A program made the translations under genes and the position numbers. The notes below the pieces were generated by a model, which was given only the letters and a program-made list of their open reading frames with translations, did not search any database and had not been told where the DNA came from. From Macrosoma leucophasiata (lineage: Eukaryota; Arthropoda; Insecta; Lepidoptera; Hedylidae), in the NCBI GenBank assembly GCA_036365455.1, contig JAWQUS010000017.1, forward strand, positions 11,718,001-11,782,000: 64,000 nucleotides of DNA. The letters run 5' to 3'. This document shows, one piece after another, positions 45,220 to 58,163 of the stretch (the stretch's first letter is position 1; each line of letters begins with the position of its first letter).

Positions 45220-46003
45220 TTTTTTTTTATGTCATTAAGTTGACAGACAAGCAGACGGGCCACCTGATGGTAAGTGGTCACCGTCGCCTATGAACATTTG
45301 CAACACCAGGGGAGTTGCCAACGCGCTGTCAGCCCTGAAGGACTCTTTTGACGCCATTTTTGAAGAACCCCATATTGTAGCACCGAGGGAACACCTCAGA
45401 GGGAAGTTCGTTCCACAATTTACACGTTCTGGGCAGAAACGAACGAGAAAACCGCACCGTTGAGCACTGCCAGGTGTCCAGTCGGTGAGGGTGAAACTTT
45501 TCTCTTCGGCGGGTAGTACGGTGTAGAAAAAGAGACGGTGGCACCATGTCGAACAGTTCGACAGAGCACTCACCATTGTAGAGACGGTATAACACGCACA
45601 GACAACCAATATCTCTGCGCAGGCTCAGATGTTCGAGCCTGTCTGTAAGTCCCGGATCGTTAACAATACGAACGGCGCGTCTTTGTAGGGAGTCAAGTGG
45701 ACCAAGCTGGTACTTGGGGGCTCCCGCCCACAAATGAGAGCAGTATTCCAGATGGGGCCGCCCTTGGGCCTTATAAAGCTGTAGTAGCTGCCCCGATGTG
45801 AAATACTGCCTCGCTTTGTTAAGCACCCCCAACTTTTTGGATGCCAACTTGGTCTTACACTCAATGTGACTCCCAAATTGCACTTCGTTCGATATGTCAA
45901 CGCCCAGGATACCGATACTCTTACCAATGGCAAGCAGAGTGCCCTGGAACTGTGGTTCTTCAATGAATGGGGGTTTTTTAGCGTTTAAATATGTAATGAT
46001 CAT
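45220..46003 (-). mobile_element. CR1/Jockey-type LINE, 5'-truncated end with poly-A
   Basis: Minus-strand LINE end. The coding part (45329-46003) is followed by a 3' untranslated region with 'gttgcaaatgttcataggcg' and 'ccatcaggtggcccgtctgc', ending in a short A run (T run at 45220-45228 on the plus strand). The 5' end is truncated near 46000. Related fragments are at 20490-20960 and 31940-32125. Confidence 0.85.
45329..46003 (-). pseudogene. LINE reverse transcriptase C-terminal domain, 224 codons open
   Basis: C-terminal part of a Jockey/CR1-group reverse transcriptase. Visible segments: SIGILGVDISNEVQFGSHIE, KKLGVLNKARQYFT, LLQLYKAQGRPHLEYCSHLW, LDSLQRRAVRIV, VLYRLYNGECSVELF and FLPRTCKLWNELPSEVFP. 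The catalytic palm with its YxDD motif is upstream of the truncation, so the piece is inactive. The apparent ATG start lies at the truncation point and is not a real start. The frame is intact, so it is a fairly young copy. Confidence 0.85.
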
Positions 46004-46878
46004 GTATAAGTTTTATTAACAGCTATTAAATTTCGAGAATCAAGGAATGCACCTTGCATCAGCTCCTAATATATGATATTATTTTGAGCACTCAAATTGG
46101 GGGTGAAAACGATATTCATAGAAAACCACTCGTTTTCTGATATGTGATTGATGAACAACATAATAATTGTGCTTTCTTTGCGCTTATAAACATCATTTTG
46201 CTGGAAATAGAGTTTCAGTAGCAGAATTGGAGGGGGGAAGAATCAGATTGTCTAATATATCCAATGCCAAATTATATTGCTCCATGGACGGCATATTTAC
46301 CGTCAATGGGAACTGTATCGGCACTTTTATCGAAAAAAAAAGCAACATAAAATCCCATATTGTCACACTGTAAGGCCCCAACACAATACCAATGCTGGGT
46401 TATTATTTTGACAATGCTGAGCTGGGGACCATTTAGGACAATTTGATTCATTTAATTTAGTTTTTAATACAGTTTTTTTTTCATGATGATCACTGTATTT
46501 TTTTCTTTTAACGTTAAATTTAAGTATGTCATCAGTGGTTGTCCGAATCACCGAATATACATTTTCTTTATTTTTCTCTTTCCATATTTTAGAAAATGCA
46601 CTAAACTGGCTTTCCTTTAGCAAATAAATAAGCATCCTCGTTTTAAAGAATTACGTTGCAAAGGTATCGTGAAGTAACCGAGTGGTCGGTTTGGGGCACA
46701 CGTAAACTCATCAGGTAGGCAGGCGGCGGCGCGTGCTCTTGACCTCAGACGGTGACTCACCTCCATGCTCGGTGTTAGACCGATCATTATGTGGGAAATT
46801 CAAGTGGAACATGCAGTTGCATTTGGCTGAATTCAATTACAATTATCAATTATGTTGATTTGCAAACTGGGACTATCA
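46004..46878. other. Unassigned DNA
   Basis: Nothing I can support. A GC-rich patch at about 46720-46780 is unassigned. Confidence 0.4.
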
Positions 46879-46888
46879 TTTTTAAGGT

Positions 46889-46954
46889 ATGTATGTGTGT
46901 ATCTTCACGCCAGGTCCCTAACGGGGTAGGCAGAGAGTGTAGAGTGTGTATGTA
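46889..46954 (-). mobile_element. RTE-type LINE family 1, 66-bp insertion with TSD
   Basis: Only the last ~45 bases of the LINE and its ACAT/ACAC-like tail. The exact 10-base duplication 'tttttaaggt' lies at 46879-46888 and 46955-46964. It interrupts dispersed repeat H. Confidence 0.85.
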
Positions 46955-47040
46955 TTTTTAAGGTTCCGTAGCAAAATAGCAAAAAACGAAACACTTTAAG
47001 ATCCTCATGTTTGTCTGTTTGTTTCTAGCTGAGAATGTTC
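46955..47040. repeat. Dispersed repeat H, copy 3
   Basis: 'aaggttccgtagcaaaatag' and 'catgtttgtctgtttgtttc'. Interrupted at its left edge by the tiny LINE insertion. Confidence 0.4.
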
Positions 47041-48235
47041 TGTTGAAGTAAATTATAGATCGAAGGTAATACGTTAAGTGTTATCATCATGTTTTTAAGG
47101 AGCAACCACATTTTCGCCAGATCGACTTAATTTTAGCGTGAAAATTATATTTTTTTATCGCAACATGTATGTAAAATGCACATATGATTCTACCTAAACC
47201 TGCCTTATGACATGTGATACTCCAAAAAGAATCTGTTATATCGTGGGTGCATGACTCTTTATAGGTCATGATATACAGAGGGCTGTCTATCCACCTGCGA
47301 AAATACATGATGTTGTCTAACTCTTCGTTGTTGGGCTAGATTTGGAAGGTGCAGAGGGCGAGCTTTCTCGTCCATCGTCTAGTTGTACCGTACCGTTTAC
47401 ATTAAAAAATACATAGTACATAAAAAACTAGTTTTTATTACGCGCTTAGATCGTATAAAAGTGGTCCTGTCCTAGAAAATGTAATAAAAGAACAGTTATC
47501 TGACCATTCATGGAGACAAGTGAGAAATTTTCAATATTCGTTTACATTTTAAACCGATTATTAATAAATATATTAATCAAGATTCTATTACGTTTGATTG
47601 CGAGCCGTGAATTAGTGGAAATAATCTAAACAGGTGCCCAAAAAGAAAGTTATATCGATATTTATTTATAAGCCCTTTAACATCAAATTTATTGCTGGCG
47701 GTGGTGCTCTCCGTTCGTAATATGCTAGATGTTTTAAGTGTGATCATAAATATTACTTTCACTCATGTAAAGTCATCACAAAAGGGAATATTAAGCTGTC
47801 GGGAAGGATTTATTGCTGTGACAAGCTAACTTCATTTGTAATATTGTATGAACGGTCTAATACGTTAGTAAATAATAGTGACAATATAATCACGATGCGC
47901 ACGCGCTGGTGCCTGGTCGATTTCGTGGTTCGTGGTCTCATCAGTATGCACGTCGGGGTTTGTGTGACTAACACAGCGACCCCCCCCCGAGCCTCACTGC
48001 TTTGTCGGTGGGCATGTCGACACATCCTTCATTGTCCTCTCTGGTTCCGGGAATGACGTCCTACTTAGTTTGCTGTTAGGCTAAAAAGTTATGTAGTGAA
48101 TTAAACATTTTTGTTCCATAACATTGTAAAACAACACACTGAACAGTGCTAACATTATTCAAAAGAACTTCACTAATTTACAGAATGTTAAACTACCGAA
48201 AAGCTAGCATGTATAAATAAATTATGTTCAAGTAT
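47041..48235. other. Unassigned DNA
   Basis: No supported gene. A GC-richer patch at 47895-48060, with overlapping frames on both strands, is unexplained. Confidence 0.4.
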
Positions 48236-48552
48236 ATATACGTAACTTCAAACGTAACTTCACGTCTGTAATCCCTGAAGGGGTAGGCAGAGGTATGCAT
48301 GCATTCAAGCATATATGCCCACGATTCGCCGGTTACGTTTTGGCCCCTGTAACAGGTGGCGAACCTGTTGACATCATCCTTGACATTACCAAAATCCGAG
48401 GTGTTGGGAAATTTCCAGAAAATGGAAAAATCCCAATAGAACCAGAGATAATTGACTTTACACCATTATCTCTGATAGTCTCCTACCCGGGAATCGAACC
48501 CAGGACCCCAGCGTATTAGTAGTGGCCTGCTACTACTAGGCTACTGAGGCAG
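48236..48552 (-). mobile_element. SINE family A, copy 2, near full length
   Basis: Minus strand, about 317 bases. The head 'ctgcctcagtagcctagtag' and 'cctgggttcgattcccggg' is tRNA-like. The body has 'tatcagagataatggtgtaa', 'gttcgccacctgttacaggg' and 'atgcttgaatgcatgcatac'. The tail is 'ctctgcctaccccttcaggg' then 'gacgtgaagttacg', partly duplicated. Both flanks contain 'agt.tatatac', a possible target-site duplication. The 74-codon plus frame across it is not a gene. Confidence 0.8.
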
Positions 48553-50295
48553 TTATATACTTTTGGATAAACCAAAGCTTTTGCACTTGCAGCATAGTAA
48601 AAGTGCAGTTGAAGCACACGGATTCGACTAGGTGTTTTTCACATTATGTTATTACGAAACAATTGTTATTTCGCTCACAAGATGTGTAATTATGTTATGC
48701 ATATGAGTTAGAAAAAGTGTGCTCATTAGAAACGCACACTCTCAAACAAGATGCAGGAACAAACATTGGTCAAAGTGACAAACCGTGTTTTGAAGCATTG
48801 TACTCCCAGTTTTTCTAAACGTCCATTTACATTGTTCGTACCTATAGTTTGTCGGAGTTCTACACTCGTCGTCGTCGGTATTTTTTTGACATAATATCGT
48901 CGCTGTTTGTTCTAAGCGTCTACACTACTCTCCAGTCAATTGCATAGTGTAATTTCTGTTTGTCTCCTCTATAGCATTTACCACAATATCCTATAACAAT
49001 AAATATTTAACGTTGACACAAATACCGAATGCGTTTGTTCGGAACGGTATACAAAGAAAATTCTTGGTCGACGCATGTGATGCTTAAAAACCTGCCAATA
49101 TCTTACGGTGTAGCGGTACTACGGTTTACTGCGGCCTGCATTTCGCCACGTTATTAAAGAGCGGTGTTGGGTTTGGTGCAATAATATTTACATGTGCCGC
49201 GCTTCTGCGAAACTGTGGTTTCCGCCGTGCACACTCCTGACTCGACCTCGACCGGCCGTAAAAGTTCGTCAACCACGGAACGCTCGCTGCCACATGTCAC
49301 CAAATAAGTTTTCTCCGCTGATTCCTTCAACCAATATGCCACTGCAAATGGCAAATGATCATAGTGTCATGGGAGTATCAACGACTGCCACCGGAGGTAT
49401 CAATGTTTCTGTTTTTGATTTCAAATCGAGGGTAACGTTGTCTTCACGCTTCTCTTCTTCAACCACAATGTTGGCAAAACAACTTACCCCACTTTTTTAC
49501 ATGGAATTCAAAAAACATAACTTGTTTGTCTGGTAATTAATTTAACCAATGTAGGTACCACTGCGAAAGGTTAAATAATAAAGTTTCTTCAGGAGGTTCT
49601 TATTTTTATTTTGCATTTCTTTTTCTGTTTATAAGGATATCTCTACGATGAAATATTCCCATAAAACGTTATAAAAATCATCTAAAATGCGCAAAAGTTC
49701 TTAAAAATAAGCTTTAATTCCAATACAAACAGTAATTCATCCTAAATGATATGAATTCCCACATCATGCAAAAACATACAAATCAACAGCAATCGAAATT
49801 AAATTATAAACTCTCCACAGGAAATATCGGGAAGAATAACGGTGTTTTCAAACGAAAGTTTTCCGCCAGTTTATTATCATTGATAAAATTATTTAAAATA
49901 CTGAATGCCATAAAAATTGTGCTGATAATAATTTGAGAGTACCAATAACATCAATTTTCAAAGTTCTTTGTTGTTCACCAATAAACTTTTGATGAGCACT
50001 ACACATTTACCATTAATTTGTTTTGTAAACATTTTCATACGTCATTGCCAAACAGTTTCTTGGCGTTTTGCCTTCTCCTCGATGTTTGAAGCTAATAAAC
50101 TCGGCGAAGACAAATGCGTGAACGATCCTTTCTCACTACATCCGCTATAGTTTTAAGAATCAGTAACGTTGCGTTTGTTTTCACTACTAGTTAATTTTAC
50201 CGCCTTAGAAATCACCTTGCTTAGTTTCTGGAATGCATTCTATTTTTGGTTTCCACGCGTGTGCTCTTGACGTGATATGTTGCTGACTGCTGAAG
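48553..50295. other. Unassigned DNA
   Basis: Contains overlapping frames on opposite strands at 49154-49536 (114 codons plus, 66 codons minus) with no domain I recognise. This patch is GC-richer and may be transposon-derived. The rest holds nothing I can support. Confidence 0.4.
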
Positions 50296-50689
50296 TAGGG
50301 TTGTCACCTTTTTTTGATGAACGGAAGTTTTTTTTTTCTATTTTTAGTTGAACAAAAATAGACATCAGTATAAAAATAGAATAGGTACTCATTAACTTTA
50401 AATTATTTATCTTAAGAACAACATTTTACTAAAATGTACATACACTACGCTCGTTTTAATTAAGTTTTGTACTTTTGGAGAGCTTCTCTTCTAACACTTG
50501 AATGTGAAAAGTTATTAAATTTTCAGGATAGGCATTGAAAATCATAAGATAAGAAGTAAAATAGAGTATTATAGTATTTTATTTTCGTACGGTAGATTAT
50601 AAAGTACTCCCTTACAAAATAGAGTACAATTACTACTCATGACATTACTGAGTATAATACTCTATATTAGAGTACGAGTGGCAACCCTA
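50296..50689. mobile_element. Putative non-autonomous TIR element, 394 bp
   Basis: The ends are inverted: 'tagggttgtcac' on the left and 'gtggcaaccctag' on the right, 11 of 12 paired. The interior is AT-rich with repeated 'gagta.aattactact' and 'gagtataatactctat' blocks. I found no convincing target-site duplication, so the call rests on the inverted ends. Confidence 0.5.
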
Positions 50690-51162
50690 GATGTAAGTGT
50701 ACAACGACTAATTCTCGCTTTCTATCCACACTGGTTTTTTCCCGTGCACTTGAATTCCGTTGCATCCTTAATATTATTATAATTACTAATTAAAATAAAA
50801 AAACGTACGTGCTTTCTCTATCATCGTGTAATTTTATTACCAAATTGATTTTGCATTCTCTATTAATTGAACATGTAATGTCACTAAGGAAAAAAAGCTG
50901 TCAGGTGTTCAGGTGTTAATGTCTCGTAACACCTCTTTAGATGTATGAATGACGTATTTAGATCAAATAGTTTTAGTAAGGCAGTAATCACATTGGCATA
51001 TTGGTAAGGCATCGTTACAGTACAATACTCAACAACACATTTAAATTGCACATTGAGCTTACGAAAGAGACAATCGGTTAGATTCGACTTCGTCGAGCGT
51101 TTTCTCTGCTGCACACTGCCTAAGTAGGTACTCACAGTCCGGTATTGGTCAAAATTTGATCA
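50690..51162. other. Unassigned DNA
   Basis: Nothing that I can support. Confidence 0.4.
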
Positions 51163-51500
51163 GGGTTTTTGCCGGGAACCTTGAAAGATGCGTATGGTGC
51201 TCTTATTTTATTTCATTTTCTTAATGTATTTTTGAGTCATATTAAATAAATTTGGTGGCATTTTGTTTGATATAGGCTTATAACAGTGCTCGTGCATGGT
51301 GAAATAGAATAACAGTGCGAAAAACCTCCAAAACTTCATTGAAAATGTTCTGGTAAAGTAGCCATCGCTTTACTCGAATTACTGTGACTTTGACTAACGG
51401 ACTGATAAATTAACTGACTGATTCTGACTATTATGTTGCTTATTACGAATACGAAATATCGTTTTACTTGACACTGGCAATATGCGTAACAACGATGCCA
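51163..51500. repeat. Interspersed repeat F, copy 2
   Basis: Inverted relative to 61-458: 'ggttcccg'-type sequence, 'tatggtgctctta', 'gtagccatcgctttactcga', 'aaatatcgttttacttgaca' and 'ctggcaatatgcgtaa'. Confidence 0.65.
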
Positions 51501-51754
51501 AAAAATTAAATAAAAAAAACTTGATCAAAATGGTCGACAAACGTCAGATAGATAAGGTGCGAAAGAGATAACACTCTACAGTCCCGAAATAAACCGAAGT
51601 CTCTTTCCTAAGGTCGATGTGCATTATTTCTTGTTGGATACTGTAGTTTATTCACACAATACATATTAATTTATATTTAGGTTCATCATCATCAGTAAAG
51701 TTGTTACAGATTGTATCTTTTTTTTTGTGCGATTTTTTTTATCAAGTTCTCGCT

Positions 51755-52010
51755 AACTGGGGTACGACCGCCTATCGACATTGCTGTCGTCATTGCCCTT
51801 AAAGTTTACTTGCTGTCAAATTTTAAAGTCGATTTTGACTCTAACAAAATAATAATAATCGAAATAATCTACCATTATCGTCTGTTTATCTCCTACGAAA
51901 ACGAGAACATCAATCAGATTATCAATTCTACTTTTAAAACAAATCGACGTGAAAATTTGACAGCAATGACAATGTCAGCAGCAATACAAATAGGCGGTAG
52001 CACCCCTGTT
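51755..52010. mobile_element. MITE with ~80-bp imperfect terminal inverted repeats
   Basis: Left 'aactggggtacgaccgccta' and reverse-complemented right 'aacaggggtgctaccgccta' match. The match continues through 'cattgctgt' and a strong 'ttgctgtcaaatttt' block to about 80 bases. A central AT-rich part follows. The 130-codon frame at 51711-52103 spans it and is not a gene. Confidence 0.7.
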
Positions 52011-52101
52011 CAGCAACGAAGTTTCAGGATTTTGAAAATAACCTACAATAGCTTCGAGAAAAGAATGGTACCTGGAGTGTGTCCTTTGGCGGCAGGTAAA
52101 T

Positions 52102-52163
52102 AAGGTAATGCGGTGGTGACTACGCCCTCGAGTCCCTACACTGAAACTCTACCACCAGTCTAG
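52102..52163 (+). repeat. Repeat C tail, solo
   Basis: 'ggtaatgcggtggtgactac' and 'aactctaccaccagt' match the tail module alone. Confidence 0.75.
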
Positions 52164-52679
52164 AGTCAATTAAACAAAGGTAAATAAGTTACGTTAACAA
52201 TACGAATACAAAAACATAGATAAATCAATCGTTGCCAACAGTCAAATGTATCATCGATACTCGATATATCGTTTGAATCCCTAACTCATCGAGACTGTGA
52301 TTACGGCCGAAGGAGCTTGTCGCTCTTAAAAGTGATTTGTTTATTGTTATTATATTACCCTTGCAGTGCAGGGAACAATGACCATAATTACTCATCGCCA
52401 TAAGGGTACAGTTCCAATGAGACTATCGTTCCGCATCGAGGACCCCGGTCACCGGTCTTCACCGTTCCGTTACCAAATCTTAAAATAACCGTGCCATTGT
52501 TTTTGATTCGCAAATTACTTAGATATCGTCATTCCGTGTAATTGGATTTCAGAATATGAAATTTCGCGAAATTATTATTTGGACTAATTGACTGTCTTTA
52601 GTGGTAGTACTGCTAGATTCGGGATCTGAAGATCGATCAACTGCTGCATAATCTAGTGAAAACTTTGGAAAGGTGATTT
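52164..52679. other. Unassigned DNA
   Basis: Nothing that I can support. Confidence 0.4.
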
Positions 52680-52850
52680 ACTAGCGGTAGAGTTCCAGTG
52701 ACGGAGTTCGCGGGCGTAGGCACCACCGCATTAAATAAATAAATGAATAAATTGGTCTTTGTGTGGATGTCTATAGGCTACAGTCATCACTTAACATCAA
52801 TGTGAACTGCATGCTTGTTTGCCACTTCCATTACATTAAAAAAAGTACGC
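52680..52850 (-). repeat. Repeat C, minus copy with internal deletion
   Basis: The tail ('agttccagtgacggagttcg', 'gggcgtaggcaccaccgcat') is joined directly to the head ('tgtgtggatgtctataggct', 'cacttaacatcaatgtgaac'). The middle ~120 bases are missing. Confidence 0.75.
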
Positions 52851-53027
52851 GATTAAGTTTGCAATATAAAAAAAAATTAGAATGATACCGTTCCATTTCT
52901 GGGCCCAGGTGTTAACTCTGTACTCTCTCTTTTGTGTTATTTGTTTTTCTAACTTTTCTCGCTTTCTGTATACTTAAAATTGCAGTGTATTTTTTTGATA
53001 CTAACTACTTCAATAAATTAACTTATA

Positions 53028-53212
53028 GGACACTTTGACGTCCCACCCGATTTCCCCGCCTCACCCAACCACCTCCCCTCTTACGGGCGACGGTTGGTAT
53101 TTTCTACGTGCTACGCACACAGGTGCATGTGTAAATACACGTCACTGATTAATGTCTGTGTAATAGAGACGAAATTAAGCGTTTGTATGGAACTTTGTCC
53201 GCGGTGTGCTTA
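53028..53212. repeat. Repeat E, copy 2
   Basis: Same orientation as 21116-21316; differs mainly by single substitutions and a short deletion near the right end ('aactttgtccgcggtgtg'). Confidence 0.8.
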
Positions 53213-53312
53213 TGGTTAACCCTAACGAATTTGCGGGCCCATAACTACCCGTATCCCTTACCCGATTAATGGAACCGTATTAAAGTTTTTATTCGCATTT
53301 AACAGAAAGAAG

Positions 53313-53376
53313 ATTAGGTAATGCGGTGGCGTCTACGCCTGCGAGCTCTGTCACTGGAGCTCTGCCACCAGTAAAA
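53313..53376 (+). repeat. Repeat C tail, solo
   Basis: 'ggtaatgcggtggcgtctac' and 'cactggagctctgccaccag' match the tail module alone. Confidence 0.8.
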
Positions 53377-53648
53377 GTGTATTGTTATATAGCCATTTCT
53401 AGAAGTTAATAAGGTTAAATCAATTTCAACTCTACTTATTTTTGTAAAATAAAAGTGATAAGTATTACTTAACCAAACAATCTCATTCACCGATATATTC
53501 GTGAAAGTACACTCACTATGAAAGTGAGGCTCCGTGTTGATTGGTGAAAATATTTGATCAACCAAACTGTTTTGTGAAATAATAAATCTATGTGCTAGTT
53601 AGTGTATTTCATGATCTGTAACGACAAAGACGTATTTTGTTTATATAA

Positions 53649-54904
53649 GGTTGGGGAAAAAGTTTCTTCGCATTTTTTAAGATAATTCAAAACATTTTTT
53701 AATATAGTTTATTTAAATTTAACTAAAGTTTGTATGTACCATTTTGTTCGATAACCTTTTGCCATTTTGTAGGTAGGGACATGATCCCATTCCTATAAAA
53801 ATTTTGGGACTTCTCATCAAAATACCGCGACAAGTGGATTTGGCAGTCCTCTCGTGATGTTAACCTAACATTGCATAAAGAATTCTGAAGAGACCGAAAC
53901 AGGTGGAAATCTGAAGGTGCAAGGTCGGGACTATACGGCGGATGCATTAACACCTCCCAGCCAAACTCTCTTAATTTTTGCTGAGTGGCTATAGATGTGT
54001 GAGGTCTAGCGTTATCATGATGAAACACCACACCCCTTCTGTTGATCAATTCCGGCCGCTTTTTCTCAACTTCTTGCTTTAATCTCATCAGTTGTTCGCA
54101 GTAAAGTTCAGAATCGATAGTCCTGCCTGGTGGTAATAGCTCATAATGAATAATGCCCTTCCAATCCCACCACACACACATCACCTTATTGCGAGTTAAC
54201 CCGGGTTTCGCCACAGTCTGTGAAGCCTGACCGGCCTTTGACCACGACCTTTTTCGCACGTTCTTGTCGTACGTGATCCACTTTTCATCACCAGTTATCA
54301 GCTTCTTCAAAAATGATTCGGTTTCATTACGTCGTAATAAAGAATCACAAATGAGTACACGGTTCATTAGGTTTCTTTCAGTGAGCTCGTGAGGTACCCA
54401 AATATCGAGCTTTTTTTTGTACCCAGCTTTTTCAAATGCGCCAAAACTGTTTTGTGATCAATTCTCAGTTCTTCAGCTACGTCGTAACTACTGATATGTC
54501 GATCTTGCTCCACTTTTTCAAAAATGGCATCCATTTTATCCGTAATAGGGCGACCAGAGCAAGGTGCATCTATGACATCAAGATTTCCGGATTGAAAACG
54601 CTTAAACCAAATTTGTGCTACTCTCACAGACACTGCACTAGGTTCGCGGCTTGCGTTGTATTTTTACCTTTTTTGTAGTAAAATTTTAAAATGTATCGAA
54701 TTTCTTCATTAGATTCACTCATCTTGACAGTACGAAAAACAAATGAAAATCACACATTTGCCTAATTTGTATTTGGAATTATGTTCTTTTTAAAATGTTA
54801 ACTTTCAATGATACCAAAACCAGCTAGATAAAAATACTACAGCCAAAGAGATTTTATTACAAGTTCATACATACTATAATGCGAAAAGACTTTTTCCCCA
54901 ACCC
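53649..54904 (-). mobile_element. mariner DNA transposon, defective, 1.26 kb
   Basis: Terminal inverted repeats: 'ggttggggaaaaagtttctt' on the left and the complement of 'gcgaaaagactttttcccca' on the right, about 90% paired. TA-rich flanks fit TA insertion. The length matches intact mariners (about 1.3 kb). It encodes one broken transposase on the minus strand. The right terminus also exists alone at 29325-29516. Confidence 0.93.
53723..54722 (-). pseudogene. mariner transposase, two disruptions
   Basis: Cut-and-paste transposase of the D,D34D mariner family. The N-terminus starts at ATG 54722 (MSESNEEIRYIL). A deletion of about 15-20 bases near 54635 removes residues and shifts the frame, so the helix-turn-helix part resumes in another frame (VRVAQIWFKRFQSG, then GRPITDKMD). 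A one-base loss between about 54424 and 54432 shifts it again before the catalytic part. Catalytic residues are all present: TGDEKWI (first Asp), HHDNARPH (second), YSPDLAPSD (third), with exactly 34 residues between the last two. The C-terminus ends normally at 53723. It cannot produce a full enzyme as it stands. Confidence 0.92.
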
Positions 54905-54998
54905 ATTATGTAATGTAAGTAGAAATGTGACCATATTTGAATGATTTTGGACAAAACGAAAATGGAGACACAAATAAATGTTTAGTTTTTATACCTTA

Positions 54999-55177
54999 CT
55001 AGCTGTTGCCCGCGGCTTCGCCCGCTTGGAAGTCGTTTTATAATCCTGAATTTTCTTTGCTATAAACCTCACGGAGCCCGAAACCTTTCCAACGAATGCA
55101 AAACCGTGGAAATCGGTTCGTGCTTTCTGGAGTTATAGCGTCAGGAAGGAAAACCCGACTTATTTTTATATAATAGA
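54999..55177 (-). mobile_element. Short Helitron-like element, 179 bp
   Basis: On the minus strand it starts TC ('tctattatataaaaataagt') after A and ends 'gaagccgcgggcaacagctag' (CTAG) before T. Very short; it keeps only the two ends and 'cacgaaccgatttccacgg'. Confidence 0.7.
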
Positions 55178-57213
<2,036 letters not shown>

Positions 57214-57299
57214 AAAATAATATATATAATAATATCATTTATGGTGTGATTAAAAAAAAAAGTGTAGTTTTATGATTATTACTCAACAACAATTAAAAA

Positions 57300-57415
57300 T
57301 AATTGTTTTATATTATTTCGCATTAACACATGCTTGTGAAATATATTTTATTTTTAAAGAAAAATGGAAAGAAAAAATTGAAAAAATGGAAAGAAACAAT
57401 TAAAAATCTCCGAAG
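57300..57415. repeat. Relative of the 24.1-kb SINE-like body
   Basis: 'tcgcattaacacatgc', then an 'aaagaaaaatggaaagaaaa' run and a faint 'ccgaagtcatctgaag', matching the SINE-like sequence and the edge of the tRNA-like head at 24095-24175. The head is not recognisable here. Confidence 0.5.
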
Positions 57416-57612
57416 TCATCTGAAGACGAATTAAAAAATATGTTACGTAGGTTATTACTTATCTACTTAGTCTGAAAAACTGTAAATTATCATTTAATGT
57501 AATGTACCAATAAAATTAATTTCAAACATGATGGAGTTACTTAAGTAAGTTTTTCGGATCTTAATAACGATCGCGCTGCTGACACGATATATTAGTTTAT
57601 CAGTATTTACCT

Positions 57613-57755
57613 ACATTTTTATGTCATTTAGTGGGAAGCAAGCGAAGCCTGATATCTGCATTAAACCCGGAGATTTCAATGTCGATGCGTAGCCACTCCT
57701 CCGGTCTAAGTTGTTAAAATGCAGTGCTAGAAATTACAGCGCCGTACATTACCAC
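57613..57755 (+). repeat. Repeat C, left part of an interrupted copy
   Basis: Head and body up to 'gccgtacattaccac', where a LINE end is inserted; the copy continues at 58164-58232 with 'cattaccgcctgaccggaat' and 'catttagcggcaag'. No tail follows. Confidence 0.85.
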
Positions 57756-58163
57756 TAGCTTGGTCGCTTACTATGGGCCCCATAAGAAGGCTCAAGGTCA
57801 CTCAGAGAGCAATGGAGAGAGCTATGCTTGGAGTTTCTCTGCGAGATCGAATCAGAAATGAGGAGATCCGCACGAGAACCAAAGTTACCGACATAGCTCA
57901 CCGAATAGCGAGACTCAAGTGGCAGTGGGCAGGGCACATAGCTCGACGAACTGACGGCCGTTGGGGCAGAGCAGTTCTTGAGTGGCGACCGCGTACCGGA
58001 AAGCGAAGTGTGGGCAGGCCTCCCACAAGATGGACCGACGACCTGGTGAAGGTCGCGGGCAATCGCTGGATGAGGGCGGCCCGGGACCGTTCGTTGTGGC
58101 ATTCTTTGGGGGAGGCCTTTGATCAGCAGTGGACGTCTTTTGGCTGAAATGATGATGATGATG
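57756..58163 (+). mobile_element. RTE-type LINE family 2, 408-bp insertion with TSD
   Basis: The flanking 10-mers 'acattaccac' (57746-57755) and 'acattaccgc' (58164-58173) match at 9 of 10. The 3' end is an (ATG)n tail with no poly-A, as in RTE elements. It splits a repeat C copy, so it is younger than that copy. Confidence 0.9.
57773..58147 (+). CDS. RTE LINE family 2 C-terminal fragment, open frame
   Basis: Encodes the last ~125 residues of an RTE-type polyprotein: RRLKVTQRAMERAMLGVSLR, DRIRNEEIR, LKWQWAGHIARR, GRPPTRWTDDL and ARDRSLWHSLGEAF, stopping just before the (ATG)n tail. Only the C-terminal domain after the reverse transcriptase is present; endonuclease and polymerase are lost by 5' truncation. 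The apparent ATG is internal. The frame is intact, which suggests a recent insertion, but no product is expected. A decayed relative lies at 25155-25270. Confidence 0.85.
   Translation: MGPIRRLKVTQRAMERAMLGVSLRDRIRNEEIRTRTKVTDIAHRIARLKWQWAGHIARRTDGRWGRAVLEWRPRTGKRSVGRPPTRWTDDLVKVAGNRWMRAARDRSLWHSLGEAFDQQWTSFG

Noticed and set aside
45220..46010. Target-site duplication around the CR1/Jockey-type LINE end
   Set aside because: Flanks share only short 'atcatt'-like words, no better than chance in AT-rich DNA.
49154..49536. Overlapping frames on both strands as a possible gene or transposase
   Set aside because: Neither translation shows a domain I can name; the patch is GC-richer, which lengthens frames on both strands.
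51711..52103. 130-codon frame with a hydrophobic start as a membrane protein
   Set aside because: The frame runs through both arms of a MITE, so it is explained by the inverted repeat.
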